Positions 1 to 8,228 of a stretch of 64,000 nucleotides of DNA are shown piece by piece. The notes under the pieces were generated by a model that did not search any database, had not been told where the DNA came from, and was given only the letters and a program-made list of their open reading frames with translations. Location: NCBI RefSeq assembly GCF_011074955.1, contig NZ_WUQJ01000034.1, positions 1-64,000 on the forward strand, read 5' to 3'. How positions within the stretch are numbered: position 1 is the stretch's first letter; each line of letters starts with the position of its first letter. This DNA comes from Marinobacter caseinilyticus. GTDB taxonomy: Bacteria > Pseudomonadota > Gammaproteobacteria > Pseudomonadales > Oleiphilaceae. Position numbers and translations under genes: made by a program.

Positions 1-333
1 ATTAAACCGCATTCCACGATATTGCAAAAAAGTGCGTTCTCGATAACTCCCACTTTTCGGCTATGTTTCACGGGCCCAAGCTCCAAGTTTAACAACACCT
101 TAGTTCAGTTGTTGCCACATCACCATGTAATCGCTTGAGTTCTTTATTCGTGGATTCAACCAATATCCGCGGCCATGGTGGCCGCCCACCCCAGTGACCG
201 CTTGCCACAGTCGGCACTGGCGCCGTCGTTATATTCCTGGGGCAAGTTCTGTACTATCGGCTTCTGCCATAATCAGGGCAGGTGCTGTTCCACGCACCTG
301 TTTGTCCACGCACCCGAGTCGAGTTGCCGGTTC
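1..333. other. Intergenic/leader region upstream of AraC regulator
   Basis: No convincing gene is seen here. An in-frame open stretch begins at 175, but residues before the methionine at 334 do not look like part of the regulator, so this is treated as upstream DNA. It contains an AT-rich patch near 20-45 and the 11-mer TCGATAACTCC at 40-50, which also occurs upstream of the other AraC-type gene at the right end of the window. No clear promoter can be assigned. Confidence 0.4.
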
Positions 334-1341
334 ATGAAGAATCTGACTTTCTCATCCCACTATGCCCGCGCCATTCTGTATGGGCTGGAGAAGTCCGGTG
401 GCCGGGCGGATGAGTTGCTGGTGGCGCACGGCATTGACCCGGCCATGATTCGCCCGCCCAAGGCGCGGGTGCCGACGGATCAATTTATCCGGTTGTTTCG
501 GCTGGCCTGGCGGGAACTGGACGATGAGTTCATGGGGCGGACTTCCCAGCCCTGCCGGGTAGGACACTTCCATCTGATGGGGTCACTGGTGGTGCACAGC
601 AGCAACCTGGAGGAGGTGATTCGCCAGAGTATTCGCTGTTACCGGTTGTTCTCGGAGGACATTGAGTTTGAGTTGCGGGTAACCGGGGACGAGGTGGAGC
701 TCAGCCTGACCCACCACCGTCCGGCGCTGGACCCGGATCAGTTTCTGGTGGAGTGGCTGCTGCTGGTGTGGCATCGGCTGGTGGGCTGGCTGATCGGGCG
801 CAAGATTGTGCTGAGCGGGGCCACCTTTACCCACGCCCTGCCCTCTCACTTTGACGAGTACCGGTTCGTGTTCCCCTGCCAGCACCGGTTTGAGCAGCCG
901 CGCAACAGCCTGTTTTTCAGCGCCAATTACCTGACCATGCCGGTCACCCGCAGTGTGGCGGAGCTGGACAACTTTGTCCGCCACTCGCCCCGGGATTTGC
1001 TGATCTGGACCGATGAGGACAACAGTGTGTCCACCCAGGTCCGCCAGTTGCTGGAAAACAGCGAGGCGCCGGGTTTGCCGAATCTGGACCGGGTGTCGGA
1101 GCAGTTGCACATGACCACCTACACCCTGTGCCGGAAGCTGAAAGCAGAAGGCAGCTCGTACCAGAAGATCAAGGACAACCTGCGCCGGGACCAAGCGGTC
1201 ATCATGCTGACGCGGCAGAACCTGACCATCACCGAGATTTCATCCCAGCTCGGCTTTGCCGAGCCCGGGGCCTTCTCCCGCGCGTTCAAGCACTGGACCG
1301 GGCTCAGCCCGCTGACCTACCGCCAGCAGGATCACGACTAG
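334..1341 (+). CDS. AraC-family transcriptional regulator (arabinose-binding-domain type)
   Basis: The 335-residue protein has the layout of OruR/ArgR-like AraC regulators: an N-terminal ligand-sensing domain of roughly 200 residues (Arabinose_bd type) and a C-terminal double helix-turn-helix (about residues 235-335). The C-terminus shows the family signature: a first HTH near MTTYTLCRKLKAEG and a second around ITEISSQLGFAEPGAFSRAF, followed by HWTGLSPLTYR. I chose the ATG at 334 because it gives the usual family length of 330-345. It converges on the ABC transporter operon, so there is no operon partner. The ligand and targets cannot be read from the sequence. Confidence 0.85.
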   Translation: MKNLTFSSHYARAILYGLEKSGGRADELLVAHGIDPAMIRPPKARVPTDQFIRLFRLAWRELDDEFMGRTSQPCRVGHFHLMGSLVVHSSNLEEVIRQSIRCYRLFSEDIEFELRVTGDEVELSLTHHRPALDPDQFLVEWLLLVWHRLVGWLIGRKIVLSGATFTHALPSHFDEYRFVFPCQHRFEQPRNSLFFSANYLTMPVTRSVAELDNFVRHSPRDLLIWTDEDNSVSTQVRQLLENSEAPGLPNLDRVSEQLHMTTYTLCRKLKAEGSSYQKIKDNLRRDQAVIMLTRQNLTITEISSQLGFAEPGAFSRAFKHWTGLSPLTYRQQDHD

Positions 1342-1399
1342 CCACCACCGGAACGGACTTGAAGTGAGCGCTCAAGCGGCGCTCGGTTTGCCTTCGTCA

Positions 1400-1458
1400 C
1401 GGGGCCGGACACCCGACACCCGGCCTGGCTCCGGACCGGTGCCGTGTCCCCGTTTTGT
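1400..1458. terminator. Possible terminator hairpin between convergent genes
   Basis: An imperfect GC-rich inverted repeat lies between the stops of the AraC gene and the ABC ATPase: ACGGGGCCGGACAC on the left and GTGCCGTGTCCCCGT on the right, followed by TTTTG on the plus strand. It is placed as expected for a terminator of the AraC gene. The T-run is short and the loop is large, so the call is weak. Confidence 0.35.
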
Positions 1459-1467
1459 CCCATAACA

Positions 1468-2358
1468 TCAGCCATTCACGGCCTTGGCAGCGGACTCGGC
1501 GGCGGCCGCTTGCGGGGAGGCGACGCCTTTGGCCGGCTCGACGAATTTCGGGCTGCCGTCTTCCTCGGGCAGCGCCCCGCCACTGCGATTGACCAGAAAA
1601 TCCACCAGGTAGTCCCGGGTCTTATGGTAGGCCGGGTTCTGGAAAATCGTGGCCCGTGCCCGTGGGTGTGGAATGTCCACTTTGACGCTTTCGGCGATGC
1701 GGGCGTTGGGGCCGTTCGACATCAGGAAAATGCGGTCGGACAGCAGGATGGCCTCGTCCACATCGTGGGTAATCATGAACACGGTCTGACGGGTTTCTTC
1801 CCAGATTTTGACCAGTTCGTCCTGAATCACGCCCCGCGTAAGCGCATCCAGTGCGCCGAAGGGCTCGTCCAGCAGCAGCAGTTCGGGCTGGGTGGCAAAA
1901 GCCCGGGCAATACTGACCCGCTGGCGCATGCCGCCGGAGAGCTGCGAGGGCTTACGGCGCAAGGCGTGGTCCAGACCCACCATCTTCAGGTAGCTCTCGC
2001 TGTGCTCTCTCACCTTTTCTTTCGACCACTGGGGCCAGCGGGCGCGCACGGCGAAGGTGATGTTGCTCAGCGTGGTTTTCCAGGGAAACAGGCTGTAATT
2101 CTGGAATACCACGCCGCGTTCAAGCCCCGGGCCTTTGATTTCCTTACCGTTCATGACCACGTTGCCACTGCTGGCTTCATCCAGCCCCGCCAACACGTTC
2201 AGGATGGTGGATTTACCGCAACCGGAGTGGCCGATGATGCAGACAAATTCGCCTTTCTCCAGGGCAAAGCGGACGTCCTCAAAGACGGTCAGATCGCCGC
2301 CCTGTCCGTCTGGATAGACTTTCGATAAGCCGTCTACTTCCAGGATTGATTTACTCAT
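1468..2358 (-). CDS. cynD: Nitrate/cyanate-type ABC transporter ATP-binding protein (CynD/NrtD-like)
   Basis: This is the ATPase of a three-gene importer of the nitrate/sulfonate/taurine (NrtD/SsuB/TauB) class. Walker A is visible as GHSGCGKST, the signature motif as [14 protein letters not shown], Walker B as [12 protein letters not shown], and the H-loop in MITHDVDEA. The 296-residue start at 2358 ([10 protein letters not shown]) is preceded by a GGAG Shine-Dalgarno; an upstream in-frame extension lacks family resemblance. It is the last gene of the operon. The C-terminal 30 residues are Ala-rich and atypical. The family alone does not separate nitrate from cyanate; cyanate is inferred from the operator shared with cynS. 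Confidence 0.85.
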   Translation of the reverse strand: MSKSILEVDGLSKVYPDGQGGDLTVFEDVRFALEKGEFVCIIGHSGCGKSTILNVLAGLDEASSGNVVMNGKEIKGPGLERGVVFQNYSLFPWKTTLSNITFAVRARWPQWSKEKVREHSESYLKMVGLDHALRRKPSQLSGGMRQRVSIARAFATQPELLLLDEPFGALDALTRGVIQDELVKIWEETRQTVFMITHDVDEAILLSDRIFLMSNGPNARIAESVKVDIPHPRARATIFQNPAYHKTRDYLVDFLVNRSGGALPEEDGSPKFVEPAKGVASPQAAAAESAAKAVNG

Positions 2359-2415
2359 AACAGATCTCCGCTCGGAGGTGTTGGGCCGGTGCCGGATGGC
2401 CCGGCACCGGGCCAA

Positions 2416-3243
2416 TCATTCTTTGTATTCCACCAGCTTCTGGGCCTTGCCCAAGGCCAGGTCCAGTAGCATGCCCACCACTCCGATCATCAGAATCGAA
2501 AAGATCACACTTGCCAGATCGAGGTTGTTCCATTCGTTCCACACGTAATAGCCAATGCCGGTTCCGCCCACCAGCATCTCAGCGGCCACAATCACCAGCC
2601 ACGCGATACCGATGGAGATCCGCATGCCGGTCAGAATGGTCGGCGCGGCCGCCGGCAGAATCACCGTGAGCGCGGTTCTCATTGGCCCCAGTTCGTGGGT
2701 GCGGGCGACGTTCACCCAGTCCTGCCGCACGTTGGCAACCCCGAAGGCGGTGTTGAGCAACATCGGCCAGATTGAGCAGATGAAGATCACGAAGATGGCC
2801 GAGGCATCGGAATCCTGAATGATGAACAACGCCAACGGCATCCAGGCCAACGGTGAAATCGGCCTGAGCAACTGGATGTAGGGGTTCAGGGCCTTGTACA
2901 TCAACGGTGACATACCGATCAGGAACCCGATGGGCAGGGCGATGGCCATGGCGGCAACGTACCCGGCGAGCACCCGGTAGACCGAATAGGCCAGCTGGAT
3001 GCCAATGCCCTTGTCGTTCGCGCCCGCGTCGTAGAACGGGTCAGACAACTCCTCCCAGGCCAGCCTGAGCACCGCCGACGGCGGCGGCACCCGGGATTCC
3101 TGTTCGACACCGCCCATCATTCTTTCGTATTCGGTCAGTCCTGTCTGGGCCTCCGGGGGCTGGGTTGCCATCTCCCAGAGCCCCAGAGCCACAATCAGGA
3201 ACGACACCGACAGCAAGGCTGCCCGGACGTTCAGAGAGGCCAT
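2416..3243 (-). CDS. cynB: Nitrate/cyanate-type ABC transporter permease (CynB/NrtB-like)
   Basis: This 275-residue inner-membrane permease has an N-terminal anchor, a periplasmic stretch and about five further membrane segments. The cytoplasmic EAA loop resembles the NrtB/SsuC/TauC family (TALTVILPAAAPTILTGMRI). The gene starts 2 bp after the stop of the binding-protein gene, which implies translational coupling. A 57-bp spacer separates it from the ATPase gene. A segment of about 40 residues between the first and second membrane helices (QTGLTEYERMMGGVEQESR) is longer than in SsuC and resembles the nitrate-permease subgroup. Confidence 0.85.
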   Translation of the reverse strand: MASLNVRAALLSVSFLIVALGLWEMATQPPEAQTGLTEYERMMGGVEQESRVPPPSAVLRLAWEELSDPFYDAGANDKGIGIQLAYSVYRVLAGYVAAMAIALPIGFLIGMSPLMYKALNPYIQLLRPISPLAWMPLALFIIQDSDASAIFVIFICSIWPMLLNTAFGVANVRQDWVNVARTHELGPMRTALTVILPAAAPTILTGMRISIGIAWLVIVAAEMLVGGTGIGYYVWNEWNNLDLASVIFSILMIGVVGMLLDLALGKAQKLVEYKE

Positions 3244-3245
3244 GA

Positions 3246-4670
3246 TTACAGCCTCCCAATGGCAAAGCTGCGGGCGTATTCTTCAGGGCTGTCCGGATCA
3301 AAGGTCTTACCCATGATGGTGTGGTTCTTGTAGGTCTTGTCCGGCGCGCTGTAGCCCATTTCCTTCATCAGCTTTCCGGTTTCCCCGGCCAGGTATACCT
3401 GCTCGGCAATGGCCTTGTAGTCCACGTCACCTTCGATGTACCCCCAGCGCTTCATCTGCGTCAGGATCCAGACCCCCATGGAGTGCCAGGGGAACGGATC
3501 GAAATCGATGCGGTCCGGCACGTTCTTTATTTCACCCAGGCCATCGGCGTAATAACCGGTCAGCACCTGCTCAATCACCTGCACCGGCTGGTTCAGGTAG
3601 TTTTTCGGTGCAATCGCCTCGGATATTTCCTTGCGGTTTTCCGTCACATTGGAGTACTGGGTTGCGTCGATAATGGCCCGCAACAGGGCGCCGTAGGTGT
3701 TCGGGTTCTCGGTGGCAAACTTCTGGCTGCACGCAAAGGCGCAGCAAGGGTGGCCTTCCCAGATGTCCTTGGTGAGCATGTGAATAAAGCCGACCTTTTC
3801 CCAGACTGCGCGCTGGTTAAACGGATCGGGCGACAGGTAGCCGTCCAGATTACCGGCACGCAGGTTGGCGACCATCTCCGGTGGCGGAACCACTCGGATC
3901 TGAACGTCTTTGTCCGGGTCGATGCCGTTCTCTGCCAGGTAGTAACGCAACAAGAAGTTGTGCATGGAGTACTCGAACGGCACCCCGAACTTGAAGCCCT
4001 TCCACTGCTTGGGATCACGCTTGTCCTTGTGATCAACGTGCAGAACAATGGCCTGGCCGTTGATGTTTTCCACCGCCGGCATGATGTAAGGCTCCGGTAT
4101 CGAGCCGGCCCCCATGGTCATGGCCAGAGGCATGGGTGTGAGCATGTGGGATGCATCGTATTCGCCGGCCAGGGACTTGTCCCGGGCCACCGCCCATCCC
4201 GCGGTTTTGGTGACGGTCACATCCAGGCCATAGCGCTCGTAAAACCCCAACGGGTGCGCCATGATGATGGGCGTCGCACAGGTGATCGGCACAAACCCAA
4301 CGTTCAGTTTGGTTTTTTCCAGTTTGCCCATCGACTCCTTGACCGCAGCCTTGGCCTTGTCCATCGGGAACACGCTGCCAAGGAGGGCGGCTGCCGTGCC
4401 GGTGCCCATCATTTTCATGAAGCTACGACGGCTGTGGTCGTTGTGGCCAAACACCGACCGCACGACTGCGCTTTCGATGGCCCGATCCATCATCGCCTCG
4501 GAGTCCATTGCGCTCTCGGACGGTGACGCATCCATGCGCAAGGCTGGCGGGTTGTTCAGGGAAACCGAGGGGGTTTCCTCGCCGGTTTTGCATTCCGGAC
4601 AGCCGCAGGTTCTGGCGTGGATCAGCGACTGGTCCCCGCTGAACGGGTTTCCAAGGCTTTTTGTGGTCAT
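3246..4670 (-). CDS. cynA: CmpA/NrtA-family substrate-binding protein with Tat signal (CynA-like)
   Basis: This 474-residue periplasmic binding protein belongs to the CmpA/NrtA family. A twin-arginine signal (SRRSFMKMMG, about residue 90) is followed by a hydrophobic h-region and an AKA-type cleavage site. The mature part shows family hallmarks (GFVPITCATPIIMAHPLGFY). The N-terminal 85 residues before the Tat motif are unusual: they hold a Cys cluster (TCGCPECKTG) and an acidic Met/Ser-rich stretch. ATG 4670 is chosen over a longer in-frame extension because family resemblance begins at MTTKSLGNPF. It is the first gene of the operon, behind a sigma54-type promoter. The substrate is inferred to be cyanate (possibly nitrate or nitrite) from co-regulation with cynS. 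Confidence 0.8.
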   Translation of the reverse strand: MTTKSLGNPFSGDQSLIHARTCGCPECKTGEETPSVSLNNPPALRMDASPSESAMDSEAMMDRAIESAVVRSVFGHNDHSRRSFMKMMGTGTAAALLGSVFPMDKAKAAVKESMGKLEKTKLNVGFVPITCATPIIMAHPLGFYERYGLDVTVTKTAGWAVARDKSLAGEYDASHMLTPMPLAMTMGAGSIPEPYIMPAVENINGQAIVLHVDHKDKRDPKQWKGFKFGVPFEYSMHNFLLRYYLAENGIDPDKDVQIRVVPPPEMVANLRAGNLDGYLSPDPFNQRAVWEKVGFIHMLTKDIWEGHPCCAFACSQKFATENPNTYGALLRAIIDATQYSNVTENRKEISEAIAPKNYLNQPVQVIEQVLTGYYADGLGEIKNVPDRIDFDPFPWHSMGVWILTQMKRWGYIEGDVDYKAIAEQVYLAGETGKLMKEMGYSAPDKTYKNHTIMGKTFDPDSPEEYARSFAIGRL

Positions 4671-4696
4671 GGGGCACACTCCGTACTCTAAGGTTG

Positions 4697-4721
4697 TTTT
4701 TGCACGTTTTCGGTGCAAAAA
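4697..4721. promoter_or_regulatory. NtrC-like palindrome between cynA and cynF
   Basis: A 9-bp perfect inverted repeat, TTTTTGCAC and GTGCAAAAA with a 7-bp spacer, contains TGCAC-N7-GTGCA, the spacing of classical NtrC (NRI) sites. It lies between the cynA start and the predicted cynA transcription start, so it is not in the usual upstream place for cynA. It is about 200 bp upstream of the cynF-side sigma54 candidate, a normal distance for an NtrC enhancer. Confidence 0.5.
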
Positions 4722-4782
4722 AGGTGCGACTCAGATTCTTGGAAATTAACCAAGCCGCTTTGGCGTTCTGCGTAACCTCATC

Positions 4783-4797
4783 GCATGGTTTATGCCA
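4783..4797 (-). promoter_or_regulatory. Sigma54 promoter of the cynABD-like operon
   Basis: Read on the minus strand, the site is TGGCATAAACCATGC: a -24 GG and a -12 GC separated by exactly 10 bp. The expected start point is near 4771, about 100 nt before the cynA ATG. The same architecture, with nearly the same bases, occurs upstream of cynS. Confidence 0.7.
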
Positions 4798-4866
4798 ACT
4801 GCCTTAAATTTTTTAATGCTTTGTTCTGATAGCCTTTTTGGAATCGCCTGTTGTTGAGGCGAAACT

Positions 4867-4917
4867 ACGATATTTTGTATTGCACGATATTTCGTCATTT
4901 TTTTTGCGATTTTTCGT
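4867..4917. promoter_or_regulatory. Triple-palindrome upstream activator site (cyn operator 1)
   Basis: Three copies of the palindrome ACGA-N4-TCGT start at 4867 (ACGATATTTTGT), 4884 (ACGATATTTCGT) and 4906 (GCGATTTTTCGT). Their starts are 17 and 22 bp apart. The array begins 69 bp beyond the -24 box of the cynA sigma54 promoter. The cynS array has the same order and spacing. This is presumably the binding site of the adjacent sigma54 activator. Confidence 0.7.
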
Positions 4918-4920
4918 AGT

Positions 4921-4936
4921 TGGCACGGTGTTTGTT
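4921..4936 (+). promoter_or_regulatory. Candidate sigma54 promoter of cynF
   Basis: TGGCACGGTGTTTGTT matches the -24 box well, but at -12 it has GT instead of the invariant GC after 10 bp. It abuts the last palindrome of the operator array, so binding there could repress rather than activate cynF. The call is therefore tentative. Confidence 0.35.
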
Positions 4937-4969
4937 GGGTCTTTTAAAAGACTCAAAGAGGACCGGCCC

Positions 4970-6880
4970 ATGACTTCCAAGATACCCACGCGTGACTACG
5001 ATTGGATTGACCACCTTCCCGAGGCCGCGCTGCTGGTGGATGCCGGCCGGGACCTGATCGTGACCGCCAACAGCGCCATGGGTCGGATGATGGGCACCGA
5101 CCGGCAGTCTCTGTCAGCCACACCCTGCACGCACCTGTTCCCGGACCAGCGCCCCCAACTGATTGCTTTCACGGAAGAAACTTTGTATCTGAGCCACAGC
5201 TGGAGCCGGGAATTCATGCTCCGACACCGGGACGGTCATACCGTGGAGGTGGAAATCTCCTCGTCCCGGGTTGGCCAGGCCGAATCCCAGAACCTACTGC
5301 TGTTACTGAGGGACCACCGCCAATTGCGTAACCTGCGGGAACGGCACGATGCCAACCACTACCACCGGGGCGGATTGCTGGAATGGCGGCGGGTTGAAGA
5401 GCTGTTCAAAGACATGGAGCGGGAAAACCAGCTCATTCTCCACGCGGTCGGAGAAGGCATTTATGGCGTCGACGCCGAAGGCCGGACCACGTTCGCCAAC
5501 CCCGCCGCAGAGCGGATGCTGGGGTGGCGCATGGATGAGCTCATGGGCCGGGTGATTCACCGGGTGGTGCACCATTCCCATGAGGATGGCAGCCTTTACC
5601 CGCTGAAAGACTGCCCCATATACGCCGCCTTCCGTGACGCCAGCATCAAACAGGTGGGCGAGGACTGGTTCTGGCGCAAGGACGGCACCGGATTCCCCGT
5701 GGAATACACCAGCACCCCGATTTTGGATAACGGCCACCCGGTCGGAGCCGTGGTGGTTTTCCGGGATGTTTCGCCCCGCCTGAAGGCCCAGAAAGACCTT
5801 CAAAAAGCCATGGAGGAAGTCGAAAGCCTCAAGCACCGGCTGGAAATGGAGAACGCCTACTTGCAGGAGGAACTGAGCGCCGAATACCACTTCCACGAAA
5901 TTTTCGGACAGAGCGAGGCGATCAACGCCATTGTGCGCCGTATCGGCATGGTCGCCCCCACGGATGCCAACGTGCTGATCACCGGGGAATCCGGCACCGG
6001 TAAGGAACTGATCGCCCGCGCCATCCACCAGTCCAGCAGCCGCCGGGACCGGCCGCTGATCCGGGTTAACTGTGCCGCGATCCCGAAAGATCTGTTCGAG
6101 AGTGAATTCTTCGGCCATATCCGGGGCGCCTTCACCGGCGCCGTCAGCGACCGCGTCGGCCGCTTTGAACTCGCGGACGGCGGCACCCTGTTTCTGGATG
6201 AAGTGGGTGAAATACCGCTGGAACTGCAAGGCAAGCTGTTGCGGGTGTTACAGGACCAGCAGTTCGAGCGCGTCGGCGAGAACCGCACCCGGGCGGTGGA
6301 TGTGCGCGTCATCGCCGCCACCAACCGGGACCTGAAAGCCGAGATTCAGGAGAAGTGTTTTCGGGAGGATCTCTACTTTCGTCTGAACGTGTTTCCCATT
6401 GAGTCGGTCCCCTTGCGCCGGCGCCTTGAGGACATTCCAATCCTCGCCCGGGAGTTTCTCAACCGGGCCTGCCAGAAGTTCAACCGGCCCCCGCTGGCGC
6501 TCAGGGAGAGCGATATTGAAACTCTCAGGACCTATCACTGGCCCGGTAACGTACGGGAACTGGAGAACGTGATCGAACGCCAGGTCATTACCGCCGATGG
6601 CAAGCTGGACCTGGATTTGCCCGGGCCCGATTCCGGCGCCCGGACCGCCGAACAGTCACTGCCCCCGGCCCGGCATTTCAATAGCGACCTGATGACCGAG
6701 CGCGAGCTCCGGGAACTGGAGAAACAGAACCTGGCCCGCGCCATGGCGATGTGCGGCGGCCGGGTATTCGGCAAGGACGGGGCCGCCACGCTGCTGGGCA
6801 TCAAACCCACCACCCTCACCTCCCGGCTGAAAAAACTGAAGATCGACGCCCGGCAGTTTCAGGGACAGCAGGCGGAATGA
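4970..6880 (+). CDS. cynF: Sigma54-dependent enhancer-binding activator, PAS-PAS-AAA+-Fis (CynF-like)
   Basis: The 636-residue activator has two PAS domains (about 12-115 and 145-275), a short coiled coil, an AAA+ domain (about 300-530) and a Fis-type HTH at the C-terminus (ATLLGIKPTTLTSRLKKLKI). Walker A is GESGTGKE, the sigma54-contact loop is GAFTGA, and Walker B is GGTLFLDEVGE, so it should be a competent sigma54 activator. There is no receiver domain; PAS domains suggest direct ligand sensing. ATG 4970 is chosen because AGAGGA precedes it. It is divergent from the ABC transporter, as cynF is from cynABDS in Pseudomonas pseudoalcaligenes CECT5344. The inferred targets are cynABD and the remote cynS. 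Confidence 0.85.
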   Translation: MTSKIPTRDYDWIDHLPEAALLVDAGRDLIVTANSAMGRMMGTDRQSLSATPCTHLFPDQRPQLIAFTEETLYLSHSWSREFMLRHRDGHTVEVEISSSRVGQAESQNLLLLLRDHRQLRNLRERHDANHYHRGGLLEWRRVEELFKDMERENQLILHAVGEGIYGVDAEGRTTFANPAAERMLGWRMDELMGRVIHRVVHHSHEDGSLYPLKDCPIYAAFRDASIKQVGEDWFWRKDGTGFPVEYTSTPILDNGHPVGAVVVFRDVSPRLKAQKDLQKAMEEVESLKHRLEMENAYLQEELSAEYHFHEIFGQSEAINAIVRRIGMVAPTDANVLITGESGTGKELIARAIHQSSSRRDRPLIRVNCAAIPKDLFESEFFGHIRGAFTGAVSDRVGRFELADGGTLFLDEVGEIPLELQGKLLRVLQDQQFERVGENRTRAVDVRVIAATNRDLKAEIQEKCFREDLYFRLNVFPIESVPLRRRLEDIPILAREFLNRACQKFNRPPLALRESDIETLRTYHWPGNVRELENVIERQVITADGKLDLDLPGPDSGARTAEQSLPPARHFNSDLMTERELRELEKQNLARAMAMCGGRVFGKDGAATLLGIKPTTLTSRLKKLKIDARQFQGQQAE

Positions 6881-6933
6881 CCCGGCGCCTGCCCGCACGC
6901 CGGGGACCATGGCCCGGCCTCCCCCGGGGCCAA

Positions 6934-8151
6934 TCAGATCAGCTCAATGGCCACCGCCGTTCCCTCGCCACCGCCAATGCAGAGCGACGCGACACCCCGC
7001 CTCAGGCCGCGCAGCTTCAGCGCGTTGATCAGGGTCACCAGGATGCGCGAGCCGGACGAGCCAATCGGGTGACCCAGGGCGCAGGCGCCGCCGAACACGT
7101 TGACCTTGGCCGAATCCAGCCCCAGTTCCTGAATCGCCAGCAGCGACACCACGGCGAAGGCTTCGTTGATTTCGTAAAGGTCGACCTCGTCTTTGTGCCA
7201 GCCGGCTTTGTCCAGCACTTTCTGGATCGCACCGATGGGCGCCAGGGTGAACTCCGCCGGTAACCGGGCATGGGTGGCGTGGGCCACGATGCGGGCCAGC
7301 GGCTGCAGGCCACGGGCGTCGGCTTCCGCTGCGCTGGCCAGCACCAGCGCCGAGGCGCCGTCGCTGATGGAGCTGGAGTTGGCGGCGGTGACGCTGCCGT
7401 CTTTGCTGAACGCCGGTTTGAGGGTGGGGATTTTTTCGGGTTTGGCGTTGCCCGGCTGTTCGTCGGTGTCCACGACGGTGTCACCGCCCCGGCCAGGCAC
7501 CGTGACCGCGGCAATTTCTTCCGCGAACCAGCCATTGCGAATGGCTGCCAGCGACTTGTTCAGGGAGTCGATGGCGAAGGTGTCCATGGCCTCCCGGCTG
7601 ATACCGAACTCGTCGGCACTGCGCTGGGCGAACACGCCCATCAGGCCGCCTTCGTAGGCGTCTTCCAGGCCGTCCAGAAACATCGAGTCGAGTACCTGGC
7701 CGTGACCCATGCGCATGCCGGCGCGGGCTTTGGGCAACAAATACGGCGCCTGGCTCATGTTCTCCATGCCGCCGGCGATCATGATGCGGTTGGTGCCGGC
7801 CTTGATCTGGTCGTGCGCCATGATCACCGCCTGCATGCCGGAGCCGCACATTTTGTTGACCGTGGTGCAGCCCGACGCATCGGGAATCCCGGCGGCGCGG
7901 GACGCCTGCCGCGCCGGCGCCTGGCCGAGACCGGCGGGCAACACACAGCCCATCACGACTTCGTTGATATCCGCCGGTGTCAGCCCCGCCCGCTCAATGG
8001 CGGCTTTGATGGCGACCGCGCCCAGATCCGGCGAGCGGACCGCGCTGAGTGCGCCCATCATGCCGCCCATGGCGGTGCGGGCGGCGCCCGCGATCACAAC
8101 GGATTGATCCGGCATAGCCGGTTTGTCAGACATCGTAGATTGATCAGACAT
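6934..8151 (-). CDS. Acetyl-CoA C-acyltransferase (thiolase)
   Basis: This 405-residue thiolase II family enzyme makes or cleaves 3-ketoacyl-CoA. The nucleophilic Cys lies in NKMCGSGMQAV, the His in GGACALGHPIGSSGSR, and the second catalytic Cys in SLCIGGGEGTA. The N-terminus is about 12 residues longer than usual with a repetitive MSDQSTMSDKPAMPDQS. The first ATG is kept because AAGGAGA precedes it at good spacing. It lies downstream of an acyl-CoA dehydrogenase and an SDR on the same strand (spacers 77 and 97 bp). The set suggests fatty or branched-chain acyl-CoA oxidation; no enoyl-CoA hydratase is beside it. Confidence 0.9.
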   Translation of the reverse strand: MSDQSTMSDKPAMPDQSVVIAGAARTAMGGMMGALSAVRSPDLGAVAIKAAIERAGLTPADINEVVMGCVLPAGLGQAPARQASRAAGIPDASGCTTVNKMCGSGMQAVIMAHDQIKAGTNRIMIAGGMENMSQAPYLLPKARAGMRMGHGQVLDSMFLDGLEDAYEGGLMGVFAQRSADEFGISREAMDTFAIDSLNKSLAAIRNGWFAEEIAAVTVPGRGGDTVVDTDEQPGNAKPEKIPTLKPAFSKDGSVTAANSSSISDGASALVLASAAEADARGLQPLARIVAHATHARLPAEFTLAPIGAIQKVLDKAGWHKDEVDLYEINEAFAVVSLLAIQELGLDSAKVNVFGGACALGHPIGSSGSRILVTLINALKLRGLRRGVASLCIGGGEGTAVAIELI

Positions 8152-8228
8152 GGTGTCTCCTTTTACGCAGCCTTGCGGCGCCCGGTTGCCGGGGCGCGTC
8201 GCTGCTCAATAATGCCAACCCCGGGCGC

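Noticed and set aside
583..1194. Long open frame opposite the AraC gene
   Set aside because: It is a composition-driven antisense frame in GC-rich DNA, with no family resemblance, while the plus-strand frame has clear AraC motifs. The same holds for other antisense frames, such as those opposite the carboxylase and ilvG.
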